64,000 bases of DNA from an uncultured Bacteroidales bacterium. Lineage in GTDB: Bacteria; Bacteroidota; Bacteroidia; Bacteroidales; P3. Below, piece by piece: positions 10,921-18,203 of the stretch. The notes under the pieces were generated by a model that was not told the DNA's origin, ran no database searches, and worked only from the letters and a program-made list of their open reading frames with translations. The translations under genes were made by a program, and so were the position numbers. The stretch lies in assembly GCA_937876865.1 (NCBI GenBank), contig CALEFF010000013.1, positions 1 through 64,000 on the forward strand, written 5' to 3'. Positions within the stretch are counted from its first letter, which is position 1, and each line of letters opens with the position of its first letter.

Positions 10921-10951
10921 CAAAAATACAAAAATTGCGTACATTTGCAAA
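10921..10951 (-). promoter_or_regulatory. Promoter of the SGNH hydrolase, overlapping a divergent -7 element
   Basis: Minus strand: TTTG (10951-10948), 19-base spacer, TATTTTTG (10928-10921). The spacer contains TACATTTG (10940-10947) on the plus strand, a -7 element for the divergent thioredoxin-like gene at 10978. That plus-strand element lacks a clear TTTG partner. Confidence 0.65.
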
Positions 10952-10977
10952 TACAAATCAAAGAATAAGACAAAAAT

Positions 10978-11451
10978 ATGAAAAAAATTGCATTATTACT
11001 ATTCATCGCAACATTAAGCCTTAACCTTTCGGCACAAAAACTATATGATGAAACAGCAAACGGAGAAAAACAATTAACCGAAGCCTTAGAAAAAGCGAAA
11101 AAAGAAGGAAAACACGTACTAATTCAAATGGGCGGAAATTGGTGTAAATGGTGTTTAAGATTTAATGAATTTGTAAACAACGATTCTCAAATAAAAAAAG
11201 TGGCAGAAGAAAACTATGTTGTCCTACATCTTAACTACAACAAAAAAGACACTGCAATGCTTGAAAGATTAGAGCACCCCGATAGATTTGGATTTCCCGT
11301 TATCATTATCTTAGACGAAAACGGAAAAAGACTTCACACACAAAATTCCTACTACCTTGAAGAAGGAGAAGGCTATCATAAAAAGAAAGTACTCTCTTGC
11401 TACGAAGACTGGACCCCTTCTGCAATCAAAGGAAAAAAAGCAAAGAATTAA
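10978..11451 (+). CDS. Secreted thioredoxin-like protein
   Basis: This encodes 157 residues: a signal peptide (1-19, ending LNLSAQ) followed by a single thioredoxin-like domain. The motif NWCKWC (Cys56, Cys59) is a CxxC redox centre, in the style of the Thioredoxin_7/DUF255-like group rather than classic CGPC. The cis-proline position follows in GFPVIIILDENG, about 45 residues later, as expected. It should act in the periplasm as a disulphide reductase or isomerase. Its 3' end contains the first pentamer (CAAAG, 11441) of a 21-bp phased array that continues into the intergenic DNA. Confidence 0.85.
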   Translation: MKKIALLLFIATLSLNLSAQKLYDETANGEKQLTEALEKAKKEGKHVLIQMGGNWCKWCLRFNEFVNNDSQIKKVAEENYVVLHLNYNKKDTAMLERLEHPDRFGFPVIIILDENGKRLHTQNSYYLEEGEGYHKKKVLSCYEDWTPSAIKGKKAKN

Positions 11452-11508
11452 AAAAATAAAGCATAGAAATAATTTCAAAAAGCATAGAAAAAAAATAATT
11501 TTTCTATG
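11441..11508. repeat. 21-bp phased pentamer array A
   Basis: Pentamers at exact 21-bp steps: CAAAG 11441, CATAG 11462, CATAG 11483, CTATG 11504, with A/T-rich DNA between. The first copy lies in the last codons of the thioredoxin-like gene. This array uses the CATAG/CTATG form where other arrays in the window use CTTTG/CAAAG. It belongs to a family of five. Confidence 0.75.
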
Positions 11509-11515
11509 CTTTATT
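11479..11515 (+). terminator. A/T-rich hairpin, probable terminator of the thioredoxin-like gene
   Basis: A perfect 14-bp stem: 11479-11492 (AAAGCATAGAAAAA) pairs with 11499-11512, with a 6-base loop. It lies 28 bases after the stop and is followed by a short T-rich tail. The stem is built from two pentamers of the 21-bp array. Confidence 0.6.
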
Positions 11516-11664
11516 TCTGCACGTGGTGCATACAATAATAAATATATAATAAAATAATAACTAAAAAGAAAAATAATAAAAAGAAAAAGAATGAACATTT
11601 TTTTTGAATGTTTAAATTCGCCAACAAACAACACCGCCCGCCCTTCATTTTTTGAATAAAAAAA

Positions 11665-11696
11665 TTTGGAATATTCGTTTTTTTCTTTTAACTTTG
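11665..11696 (+). promoter_or_regulatory. Promoter of the T9SS-sorted protein at 11723
   Basis: TTTG (11665-11668), 20-base spacer, TAACTTTG (11689-11696). Transcription should start near 11703, leaving a leader of about 20 bases. Confidence 0.7.
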
Positions 11697-11722
11697 TTGC
11701 TTAAATAAAAACCTTTAAAGTT

Positions 11723-12853
11723 ATGAAGAAGATATTAGTAATTTTATTGTTATTATCGTTTGTGTCAAGAGCACAATACGATACAGCTTGGGTTGGTGAT
11801 GATTATTTAGAACAATATATATTCCCGCCATTGATACATAATTCATTAGAAAGACAAACAATACCACCACAAGGATTGGTTTTAGCTTATAATGGTGTAC
11901 ATTTATCTCACTTATACAACATTAGTCCTTTTGATTATGCAGAAGAAGTAGCACAAAGATATGAAGTTGCTGCTAATGATAGTGTCAGAATCATGGGTGT
12001 AGCTCTTTACTCTTCCTTTAATCCGATACATAATCCGGCAAGAGAGGTCGATTATATAACTGTGAGTATTTTAAACTCTGATTTAACGGAAACATTGTAT
12101 TCCCAAACTTTTGCATCAGGAAGTGCAGGAGATCCTAATTTTGATTTTATAAGTTATATAAATACACCAGGAGGTCATAATGGTTTTTTTTATCCTTTTG
12201 TTGAATGTATTTTTGATGATACAATTACTTTGTATGGAGATTATTTTGTTGCCTTTAAGCATCATGGTTTGTGCTCTGCTTGGATTTATAATTCAGATGT
12301 TTATTGTACTGATTTGGCGTATATGCATCTAACTACGCCAAGTGGAGAGACAACTTCTCTTTCTAATTATGTTATGTATATTCCTCCAGGATATAACACA
12401 AAATATAAACCGTTTGTAAAAACTTGTTTAAGTCATAGAAATTGGACTTATTTTGATCAATTAAATTGGCCAACTTGTGATCTGGCAAAATATCCAGGTT
12501 CTAATTGGGATCAGGTTAATGATACTTCTATTTATATGGCATTAGGCATATGTCCTATAAAGGCTTTAAATAATTCTTCTTCTGATTCATTAGATAGTGG
12601 CGTTGTTTCGGTTGAATTGCTTGAAGAAAACATAGAGATTTATCCTAATCCTGCAAAAGATGTTTTGAATATAAATTCTGCTTTTGTAATAAAAGAAGTT
12701 GAAATCTATGACGCTTTGAATCGCTTGATTGAAAAACGCAAAGCAAACGGAAAAAACATTCAGTTAAATATTGCAAACTACAAAGCAGGTTCTTACATAG
12801 TAAACATAAACACCGCAAAAGGTAGCGTGAAAAAGAAATTGGTTGTGGAATAA
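11723..12853 (+). CDS. Secreted protein with T9SS type A sorting domain
   Basis: This encodes 376 residues. A signal peptide (1-17, ending SRAQ) leads into a domain of about 270 residues rich in Tyr, Trp and Asp, with beta-sandwich-like spacing, that I cannot assign. The C-terminal 75 residues (from IEIYPNPAKDVLNI) are a T9SS type A sorting domain, with the typical YPNPA start and a Lys-rich last strand. The product should be released or surface-bound. It has its own promoter and ends convergently with the binding-protein gene 17 bases away, so it appears monocistronic. Confidence 0.82.
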   Translation: MKKILVILLLLSFVSRAQYDTAWVGDDYLEQYIFPPLIHNSLERQTIPPQGLVLAYNGVHLSHLYNISPFDYAEEVAQRYEVAANDSVRIMGVALYSSFNPIHNPAREVDYITVSILNSDLTETLYSQTFASGSAGDPNFDFISYINTPGGHNGFFYPFVECIFDDTITLYGDYFVAFKHHGLCSAWIYNSDVYCTDLAYMHLTTPSGETTSLSNYVMYIPPGYNTKYKPFVKTCLSHRNWTYFDQLNWPTCDLAKYPGSNWDQVNDTSIYMALGICPIKALNNSSSDSLDSGVVSVELLEENIEIYPNPAKDVLNINSAFVIKEVEIYDALNRLIEKRKANGKNIQLNIANYKAGSYIVNINTAKGSVKKKLVVE

Positions 12854-12870
12854 GAATAGAAAAAAATTCT

Positions 12871-14499
12871 TTAATCTTTGTTTACGTTTTTTAGAATAAG
12901 AAGATTAAGCGGGTTTGATTCAAATCCGCTTATATTTTTTTGCACAAATCGCAATACTTGGTCATAATACAAAACTACAATAGGGCTTTCTTCTATTATT
13001 ATATCGTTCATCTTTTTGTAAAGGGCGATTCTTTTTTCGTAATCGGTCTCTAAAATTGCTTTTTCATAGAGTTTATCATATTCTTTTGAAGAAAAATGAG
13101 TGTAATTTGAACCCTTAGGGCAGTGATTCTTGCTATAAAAAAGCGAAAGATAGTTTTCTGCATCTGCATAGTCTGCAATCCACGAGCCACGAAACCATTG
13201 CGTTTTGCCTTGTGCTATATGTTCACGCAAAGCAGCAGGAGGATTTACATCAATCTTTACTTTAATTCCTAAAAGTCCTAATTGTTGTTGAATATACTTA
13301 CATAAATCAAGATAAGTCGCCGTTGTAGAAAGGGTAATTTCTTGCATTCCTTCGCCGTTTGGATAACCTGCTTGAGCTAATAATTGTTTGCTTTTTTCTG
13401 GATTATAATTATATGCCTTAGATGTTGAATCAAATCCTGCAAGTCCCATAGGTATTATGCCAAATTCGCCAGGATAGCCTATATTATTACGCATATATTT
13501 TATCATCTTCTCACGAGAAAATCCGTAATTTATCGCTTGCCTTACTCTTTTGTCTTTTAAAGGATTGTTCTCATCATTTAAGTCCATTTTAAAGCCAAGA
13601 TATTCTGTGTTTAAGTAAGGTTGTGTAATTAGATTTATCTTATCTCTATATTTTGGTTGCAATTTACCGCTACGAGTTAGGATTTCATCTTTGTAATTTG
13701 GATCAATTCCCGAAATAAAGTCTATATTACCTTTTACAAACTCTAAAAAGACTGATTGTTTGTCAATGATAAATGTAATAGCGACAGCGTCTAAATAAGG
13801 AAGTCTTCGCCCTAATGAATCGGTTTCAAAATAGTCTTCATTTTTTACAAGAACTAATTTAACATTCTCCTTCCACATTTTGAATTTAAAAGGACCTGTG
13901 CCGATAGGGTGCTTACGAAAATCCTCTTTGTAATAATTTACTACTTCTTTTGGAACAACGCTTGCATAGGGCATTGTTAATATTCCAAGAAATGGAGAAA
14001 AGGCTTGTTTTAATCTAACAACAAATGTTGTGTCGTTTGGTGCAAAGAAACTATATTTTCCATTTATTTGCTCTACATTTTCAAAAAAAACAGCTCCTGG
14101 CGAAAGTGTTTTTTTATCTACAATCCTATTTAAACTAAACACAAAATCCTCTGCGACAACTCTTCGTTTGCCGTTTTTGAAAAGTTGATGTGGGTGAAAA
14201 TATACATCGTTTCTTAAATGGAATGTGTATTCTAAACCGTCTTTTGATATTTCCCACGATTTAGCTATTGAAGGCATTATATTAAGTTCATTATCCATTT
14301 GCACCAAGCCGTTATATAATTGAACATCTGCCCAAATCATTGCTTGGTCTTTTGCGTATGCAGGGTCTAATGAATTGATATTTGCTGCCTCGTTATAACG
14401 AAAAACTTTCTTGCCTGCATTACGATTCTCGCTCGTGCAAGAACATAATACAAATGCAAGAAAGCTCAGTATAAAATAATATCTAAATGAAAATTTCAA
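12871..14499 (-). CDS. ABC transporter substrate-binding lipoprotein, family 5 (oligopeptide/dipeptide type)
   Basis: This 542-residue protein is homologous in build to OppA/DppA. The N-terminus is a lipoprotein signal with lipobox L18-C-S-C21. The mature start has YNEAANINSLDPAYAKDQ, the usual SBP_bac_5 opening, then WEISKDGLEYTFHLR and FVFSLNRIVD, both standard in the family. It probably binds a peptide or similar ligand in the periplasm, but no permease or ATPase genes are next to it, so transport partners must lie elsewhere or the protein acts alone. It is the last gene of the run smpB, double thioredoxin-like gene, yitT, this gene, and starts 5 bases after the yitT stop. Confidence 0.88.
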   Translation of the reverse strand: MKFSFRYYFILSFLAFVLCSCTSENRNAGKKVFRYNEAANINSLDPAYAKDQAMIWADVQLYNGLVQMDNELNIMPSIAKSWEISKDGLEYTFHLRNDVYFHPHQLFKNGKRRVVAEDFVFSLNRIVDKKTLSPGAVFFENVEQINGKYSFFAPNDTTFVVRLKQAFSPFLGILTMPYASVVPKEVVNYYKEDFRKHPIGTGPFKFKMWKENVKLVLVKNEDYFETDSLGRRLPYLDAVAITFIIDKQSVFLEFVKGNIDFISGIDPNYKDEILTRSGKLQPKYRDKINLITQPYLNTEYLGFKMDLNDENNPLKDKRVRQAINYGFSREKMIKYMRNNIGYPGEFGIIPMGLAGFDSTSKAYNYNPEKSKQLLAQAGYPNGEGMQEITLSTTATYLDLCKYIQQQLGLLGIKVKIDVNPPAALREHIAQGKTQWFRGSWIADYADAENYLSLFYSKNHCPKGSNYTHFSSKEYDKLYEKAILETDYEKRIALYKKMNDIIIEESPIVVLYYDQVLRFVQKNISGFESNPLNLLILKNVNKD

Positions 14500-14504
14500 A
14501 CGTT

Positions 14505-15395
14505 TTATTTCTTTATTTGCAAGAAATTCTTTCCGTAAACACCTTGTGTCTTTGCTATTGAAATGAAAGCATTTGGATCTATTGCTTTTACTAAACGCAT
14601 TATTTCTACTTTATCTTTCTTTTGTGCAATTACAAGCAATACTTTTTGATCTTTTTTGCTATACCAACCCCATCCGTTCAACAAAGTAACGCCTCGTTTT
14701 ACTTCATTACCGATTGCGTCTGCTATTTCATCGCTCTTTTGAGTCATAATAGTGATTTGATATGTTTGTTTCTCTCCTTCAACAACAAAGTCTATTGCAA
14801 AAGTAAATACTCCTAAACAAACAAAGCAGTAAACTAATTGTTCTATTCCGTTACCCATTAAAATAGTTGATGCAATAACACAAGTATCTACTATCATTAT
14901 AATAGAACCTGGACTAACGTTTCTATATTTTGTTACAATCAAAGCAATAATATCGCTACCTCCTGAGTTTCCTCCATTGATAAAGCACAATCCTATTCCT
15001 AATCCTGACATTGCTCCACCTAATATTGCTTTTGTAATCATTTCCATGTTCTCAAATTTGAATTGTTCCATATTTTGCACTTCCAATACTTGTTGGAAAA
15101 ATATCAAGAACAAAGATGCTGAGGTCATTCCTATGATTGTGTTAATTGCAAACTTACCTCCAAGTATTCTATAACCTATTAACAATAGAATTGCGTTAAT
15201 AGAGAAGTTTGTTATACCCATCGGTATTCCTGAAAGGTAATAAATAACCGAAGAAAGACCAACTACACCTCCTCCAATTATCTTTGAAGGAACCATAAAC
15301 ACGCTCCACGCAAAACAATACATTGATATTCCTACCAATATCAATAAATACTTTACTGCAATTTTCCAAATAGGAGTTTTAACTAATGTATTCAT
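14505..15395 (-). CDS. YitT family membrane protein (DUF161/DUF2179)
   Basis: This encodes 296 residues. Five hydrophobic segments fill residues 12-200, including IIGGGVVGLSSVIYYLSGIP and GLGIGLCFINGGNSGGSDII, both hallmarks of the YitT/DUF161 family. The last 90 residues are a soluble DUF2179 domain on the cytoplasmic side. Family function is not firmly established. Length agrees with the family (about 280-300). It lies between the double thioredoxin-like gene (18 bases upstream) and the binding lipoprotein (5 bases downstream), in the same operon. Confidence 0.9.
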   Translation of the reverse strand: MNTLVKTPIWKIAVKYLLILVGISMYCFAWSVFMVPSKIIGGGVVGLSSVIYYLSGIPMGITNFSINAILLLIGYRILGGKFAINTIIGMTSASLFLIFFQQVLEVQNMEQFKFENMEMITKAILGGAMSGLGIGLCFINGGNSGGSDIIALIVTKYRNVSPGSIIMIVDTCVIASTILMGNGIEQLVYCFVCLGVFTFAIDFVVEGEKQTYQITIMTQKSDEIADAIGNEVKRGVTLLNGWGWYSKKDQKVLLVIAQKKDKVEIMRLVKAIDPNAFISIAKTQGVYGKNFLQIKK

Positions 15396-15413
15396 ATTCT
15401 ATTTTTTATTTTT

Positions 15414-17363
15414 TTATCTTGCAAACATTAACAATAATCTTTCTGATATTTCATCCATATTAAGATTCTTAGCTATTATATTTCCTTTTGAATCAATCAA
15501 TATGTTTTGTGGAATATGTGTTAAATCAAATAACTTAACTATTACGCTACTCCATCGTTTTAGATCAGAGAGATTAACCCAATTCATTTTTTCTACACTA
15601 ATTGTGTTTTTCCATGCTGTTTTTGAGTCATCAAGCGAAACACTTACTATTTCTAAACCATCTTTTCTGAATCTTTTATACAATTGTCTTAAATCTCTTA
15701 TTTGCATTAAGGATTTATTATCCCAAGATGCCCAAAAATGTATTAGAGTGTATTTATTTTTTTGTGCAATATCCATTAAAGATACTGATTCTGATTTTGT
15801 GTTTTCAAGAGTAAAGTTTCTAATCTTTTCTCCTACTTGTTCTTCTTTATCTAATTCTAAAATATGTTTACCTAATAAATCATATTGATACATATTTTTT
15901 GCTTCACCTTCAAGAGTTGAATAGATTTCTCTTAATTCTGATGTTTTTAAATAAGGAGCCAAATAAGATGTTACAATAAATGGAGAATAAACACTTGATT
16001 TGTTTTCATTAACATAGTTCATTAAACATTGCATTGGATTCTTTTGACGATTGCAACGATTGGCTATTTGCAAAAATTCATCGTTTGCAGAAGAACCTTT
16101 AATCGCTATTTTTTCTAAATTCTCTGCTTTTCCTGTGATTTCAATATTCTCATTATTCATAAAGAAGGAAATTTCTCCAATACTTGAAGGCAAATAAATA
16201 ATTGCCATACAAGTTCTTTCTACTTTGCCTGAAAATTCAAAAAATCCATTAACAACCTTTGATTTTATCAACTCTTTCTTTCCATTTTCTAACAATAATT
16301 CAAGCGATATTTTACCCTCTTCTATTCCTTCTATTCTTCCACTTATTGTAAAGCCAGATTCTGCTGTTAATTCTTTTAACTGCATTGCTAATTCTTCGGT
16401 AGAAAGATTAAAAGCAATTATTTTTCCTTCTCTATCTATTAAAATATTACTTGGAACTTCTTTTATCATATAAGTTTGAGCAGAAGAACTTTCCCATTTT
16501 TTGAAATCACAAACTTGTATCCACGATAATTTATCTTCCTTTACAGCTTTTTTCCATAATGCATTATCTTCGTCTAACGATACTCCTACTATTTCAAATC
16601 CTTTTTTGTTATATTTATTGTAAATCTTAACTAATTCAGGGTTTTCCTCTCTTGATTTTCTACTCCACGAAGCCCAAAAATTCAAAAGAGTATAATCGTG
16701 TTTTCTTACTTCATCTGTTAGTCTAAAAGTCTTATTTTCCAATGTTTTTGATGTGAAATTTGGTGCTTTTGCCCCTATTTTCAACTGTGTCATCAAGGCT
16801 TCTCTTTCTCTTAAATGCTTATAGTGATATGTATTTAAAGCTTCTTCTTTTAAAGTATTGAGTGTACGATGAAGATCTGAATAATTCCATTTATAAGCAA
16901 GGTATGAAGCAATTATATCGGGAGAGAAAATATCTGATGGATTGTTTATAACCCAATTTTCTAACCTTGACAAATGCACATCATAGTCTTCTTTCTTTTG
17001 AGGTGCAACTATTGAATACCATTTATCGGTTAATTTTGAACCTTTAATCTTTGTCTTTTTCTCGTTTTGAGGCACAAGTACCAACTCTACATTATCTCCT
17101 GGTGAAAGATATAAACGATATGTCTTTTTACCATTTATTGTTAGCAATGCAGGAATCGGATCTTTTATTTGTCCTCTAAAATAGAATTTTCCATCTTCTT
17201 CTATTTTTGAACTATCTAACTGTTCGTTTCCATCTCTAAAATATGTTCTTAAAGTTGCAAGACCATTCTTACTTCCTTTAATCTGACCATCTATAACATA
17301 CCCTTGTGCAAACGAAACAAGAGTAAACAAGGATATAAAAATAAATAAGATTAGTTTTTTCAT
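15414..17363 (-). CDS. Double DUF4369-thioredoxin-like protein lacking both CxxC motifs
   Basis: About 649 residues from the second Met (17363), which gives a clean signal peptide (MKKLILF...SFAQG); an ATG 9 bases upstream also exists. The chain has two copies of one unit. Residues 25-120 (numbered from the upstream Met) are DUF4369-like and are followed by a TlpA-like thioredoxin domain. The same pair repeats from about 340 to the end. Where TlpA proteins have WCxxC, copy one has WASWSRKS (233-240) and copy two WASWDNKS (547-554), so all four cysteines are gone. Both cis-prolines stay (VPSNILID at 307, IPQNILID at 621). The fold is therefore kept without redox chemistry, which suggests a binding or structural role in the periplasm. 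It follows smpB. Confidence 0.88.
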   Translation of the reverse strand: MKKLILFIFISLFTLVSFAQGYVIDGQIKGSKNGLATLRTYFRDGNEQLDSSKIEEDGKFYFRGQIKDPIPALLTINGKKTYRLYLSPGDNVELVLVPQNEKKTKIKGSKLTDKWYSIVAPQKKEDYDVHLSRLENWVINNPSDIFSPDIIASYLAYKWNYSDLHRTLNTLKEEALNTYHYKHLREREALMTQLKIGAKAPNFTSKTLENKTFRLTDEVRKHDYTLLNFWASWSRKSREENPELVKIYNKYNKKGFEIVGVSLDEDNALWKKAVKEDKLSWIQVCDFKKWESSSAQTYMIKEVPSNILIDREGKIIAFNLSTEELAMQLKELTAESGFTISGRIEGIEEGKISLELLLENGKKELIKSKVVNGFFEFSGKVERTCMAIIYLPSSIGEISFFMNNENIEITGKAENLEKIAIKGSSANDEFLQIANRCNRQKNPMQCLMNYVNENKSSVYSPFIVTSYLAPYLKTSELREIYSTLEGEAKNMYQYDLLGKHILELDKEEQVGEKIRNFTLENTKSESVSLMDIAQKNKYTLIHFWASWDNKSLMQIRDLRQLYKRFRKDGLEIVSVSLDDSKTAWKNTISVEKMNWVNLSDLKRWSSVIVKLFDLTHIPQNILIDSKGNIIAKNLNMDEISERLLLMFAR

Positions 17364-17379
17364 ATTTACCATAATTTAT

Positions 17380-17841
17380 TTAATACTTCAAAGCCCTTTC
17401 AAGCTCTCTTTTATTATCTTTTAATTTAATTGATTCACGTTTATCATAAGAATGTTTTCCTTTGCAAAGAGCTATTTCAAGTTTTGCAAAACCTCTTTCG
17501 TCAACAAACAACAATGTAGGAATAATTGTAAAACCCTTTTCTTTGCTTTTATTTTCTAATTTTCTTAATTCATTCTTTTTTAAAAGTAATTTGCGAGTTC
17601 TTTTTGCTTGATGATTATAATAAGAACCGAAACGATATTCTGAAATATGCATATCGTGAACCCAAAGTTCACCTCTGCTAAATAAACAATAAGAGTCAGA
17701 AAGATTTACTTTACCTTCCCTAATTGATTTTATTTCTGTGCCATATAAGACAAGCCCTGCTCGAAATGTTTGCACAAAGTAATATTCAAAACTTGCCTTT
17801 TTATTCTTTATATCAATAAGATGCTTTTCTTCTAACTGCAT
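17380..17841 (-). CDS. smpB: SsrA-binding protein SmpB
   Basis: This encodes 153 residues, close to the usual 150-160. Family motifs are visible: NKKASFEYY near the start, GTEIKSIREGKVNLSDSYC (residues 34-52), the basic KRTRKLLLKKNEL stretch, GFTIIPTLLFV, and KGKHSYDKRESIK before the C-terminal tail. SmpB binds tmRNA and brings it to stalled ribosomes for trans-translation. The tmRNA gene is not in this window. It is the first gene of a four-gene minus-strand run. A -7 box, TATTTTTG (17856-17849, minus), lies 8 bases upstream of the start without a clear -33 element. Confidence 0.96.
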   Translation of the reverse strand: MQLEEKHLIDIKNKKASFEYYFVQTFRAGLVLYGTEIKSIREGKVNLSDSYCLFSRGELWVHDMHISEYRFGSYYNHQAKRTRKLLLKKNELRKLENKSKEKGFTIIPTLLFVDERGFAKLEIALCKGKHSYDKRESIKLKDNKRELERALKY

Positions 17842-17990
17842 AACTTTGCAAAAATACTAAAAAAACTCGTTTCTTTGACTTTTTTAAAGAAACTTATCAA
17901 TCTTTTGTTTAACAGATTTATTTAATTTAATTTTATAATCTTAGTAATCAATAAATTAAAAAAAACAAAGAAAATTTTTCTAAGAGAAAA

Positions 17991-18021
17991 TTTGGTAGTA
18001 TTAAAAAATGTCGTAATTTTG
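17991..18021 (+). promoter_or_regulatory. Promoter of tRNA-Lys
   Basis: TTTG (17991-17994), 19-base spacer, TAATTTTG (18014-18021): an exact match to the Bacteroidota consensus, 20 bases before the mature tRNA. Confidence 0.8.
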
Positions 18022-18041
18022 CACTCGCAAATCAGGGGATT

Positions 18042-18114
18042 GACCAAGTAGCTCAGCCGGTAGAGCACATCCCTTTTAAGGATGGGGTCCTGGGTTCGAG
18101 TCCCAGCTTGGTCA
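18042..18114 (+). tRNA. tRNA-Lys (anticodon TTT)
   Basis: A full cloverleaf of 73 bases. The acceptor stem GACCAAG pairs with CTTGGTC (18107-18113), with discriminator A18114. The D-arm contains AGCTCAGCCGGTAGAGC. The anticodon stem CATCC/GGATG encloses loop CTTTTAA with TTT at 18075-18077. The T-arm is TGGG-TTCGAGT-CCCA. CCA is not encoded. Confidence 0.97.
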
Positions 18115-18130
18115 CTGAGGAGTTAATAAG

Positions 18131-18160
18131 AGCCGATTGTAAAAACAGTCGGCTTTTTTG
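18131..18160 (+). terminator. Terminator after tRNA-Lys
   Basis: 9-bp stem AGCCGATTG (18131-18139) with CAGTCGGCT (18146-18154), one G-T pair, 6-base loop, then a run of T. It separates the tRNA from the M1 peptidase gene. Confidence 0.85.
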
Positions 18161-18203
18161 TTTATATACTTTCTTATATCTATCTTTGCAGAAAATTTTA
18201 CTT

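Noticed and set aside
11311..11634. Minus-strand frame over the end of the thioredoxin-like gene
   Set aside because: It is mostly Phe/Ile/Leu/Cys runs from reading A-rich DNA backwards, and it crosses array A and the hairpin.
18108..18203. Longer N-terminus for the M1 peptidase, starting inside the tRNA-Lys
   Set aside because: The extension begins with TTG within the tRNA 3' end, crosses the terminator at 18131-18160 and would bury the signal peptide that starts at 18204.
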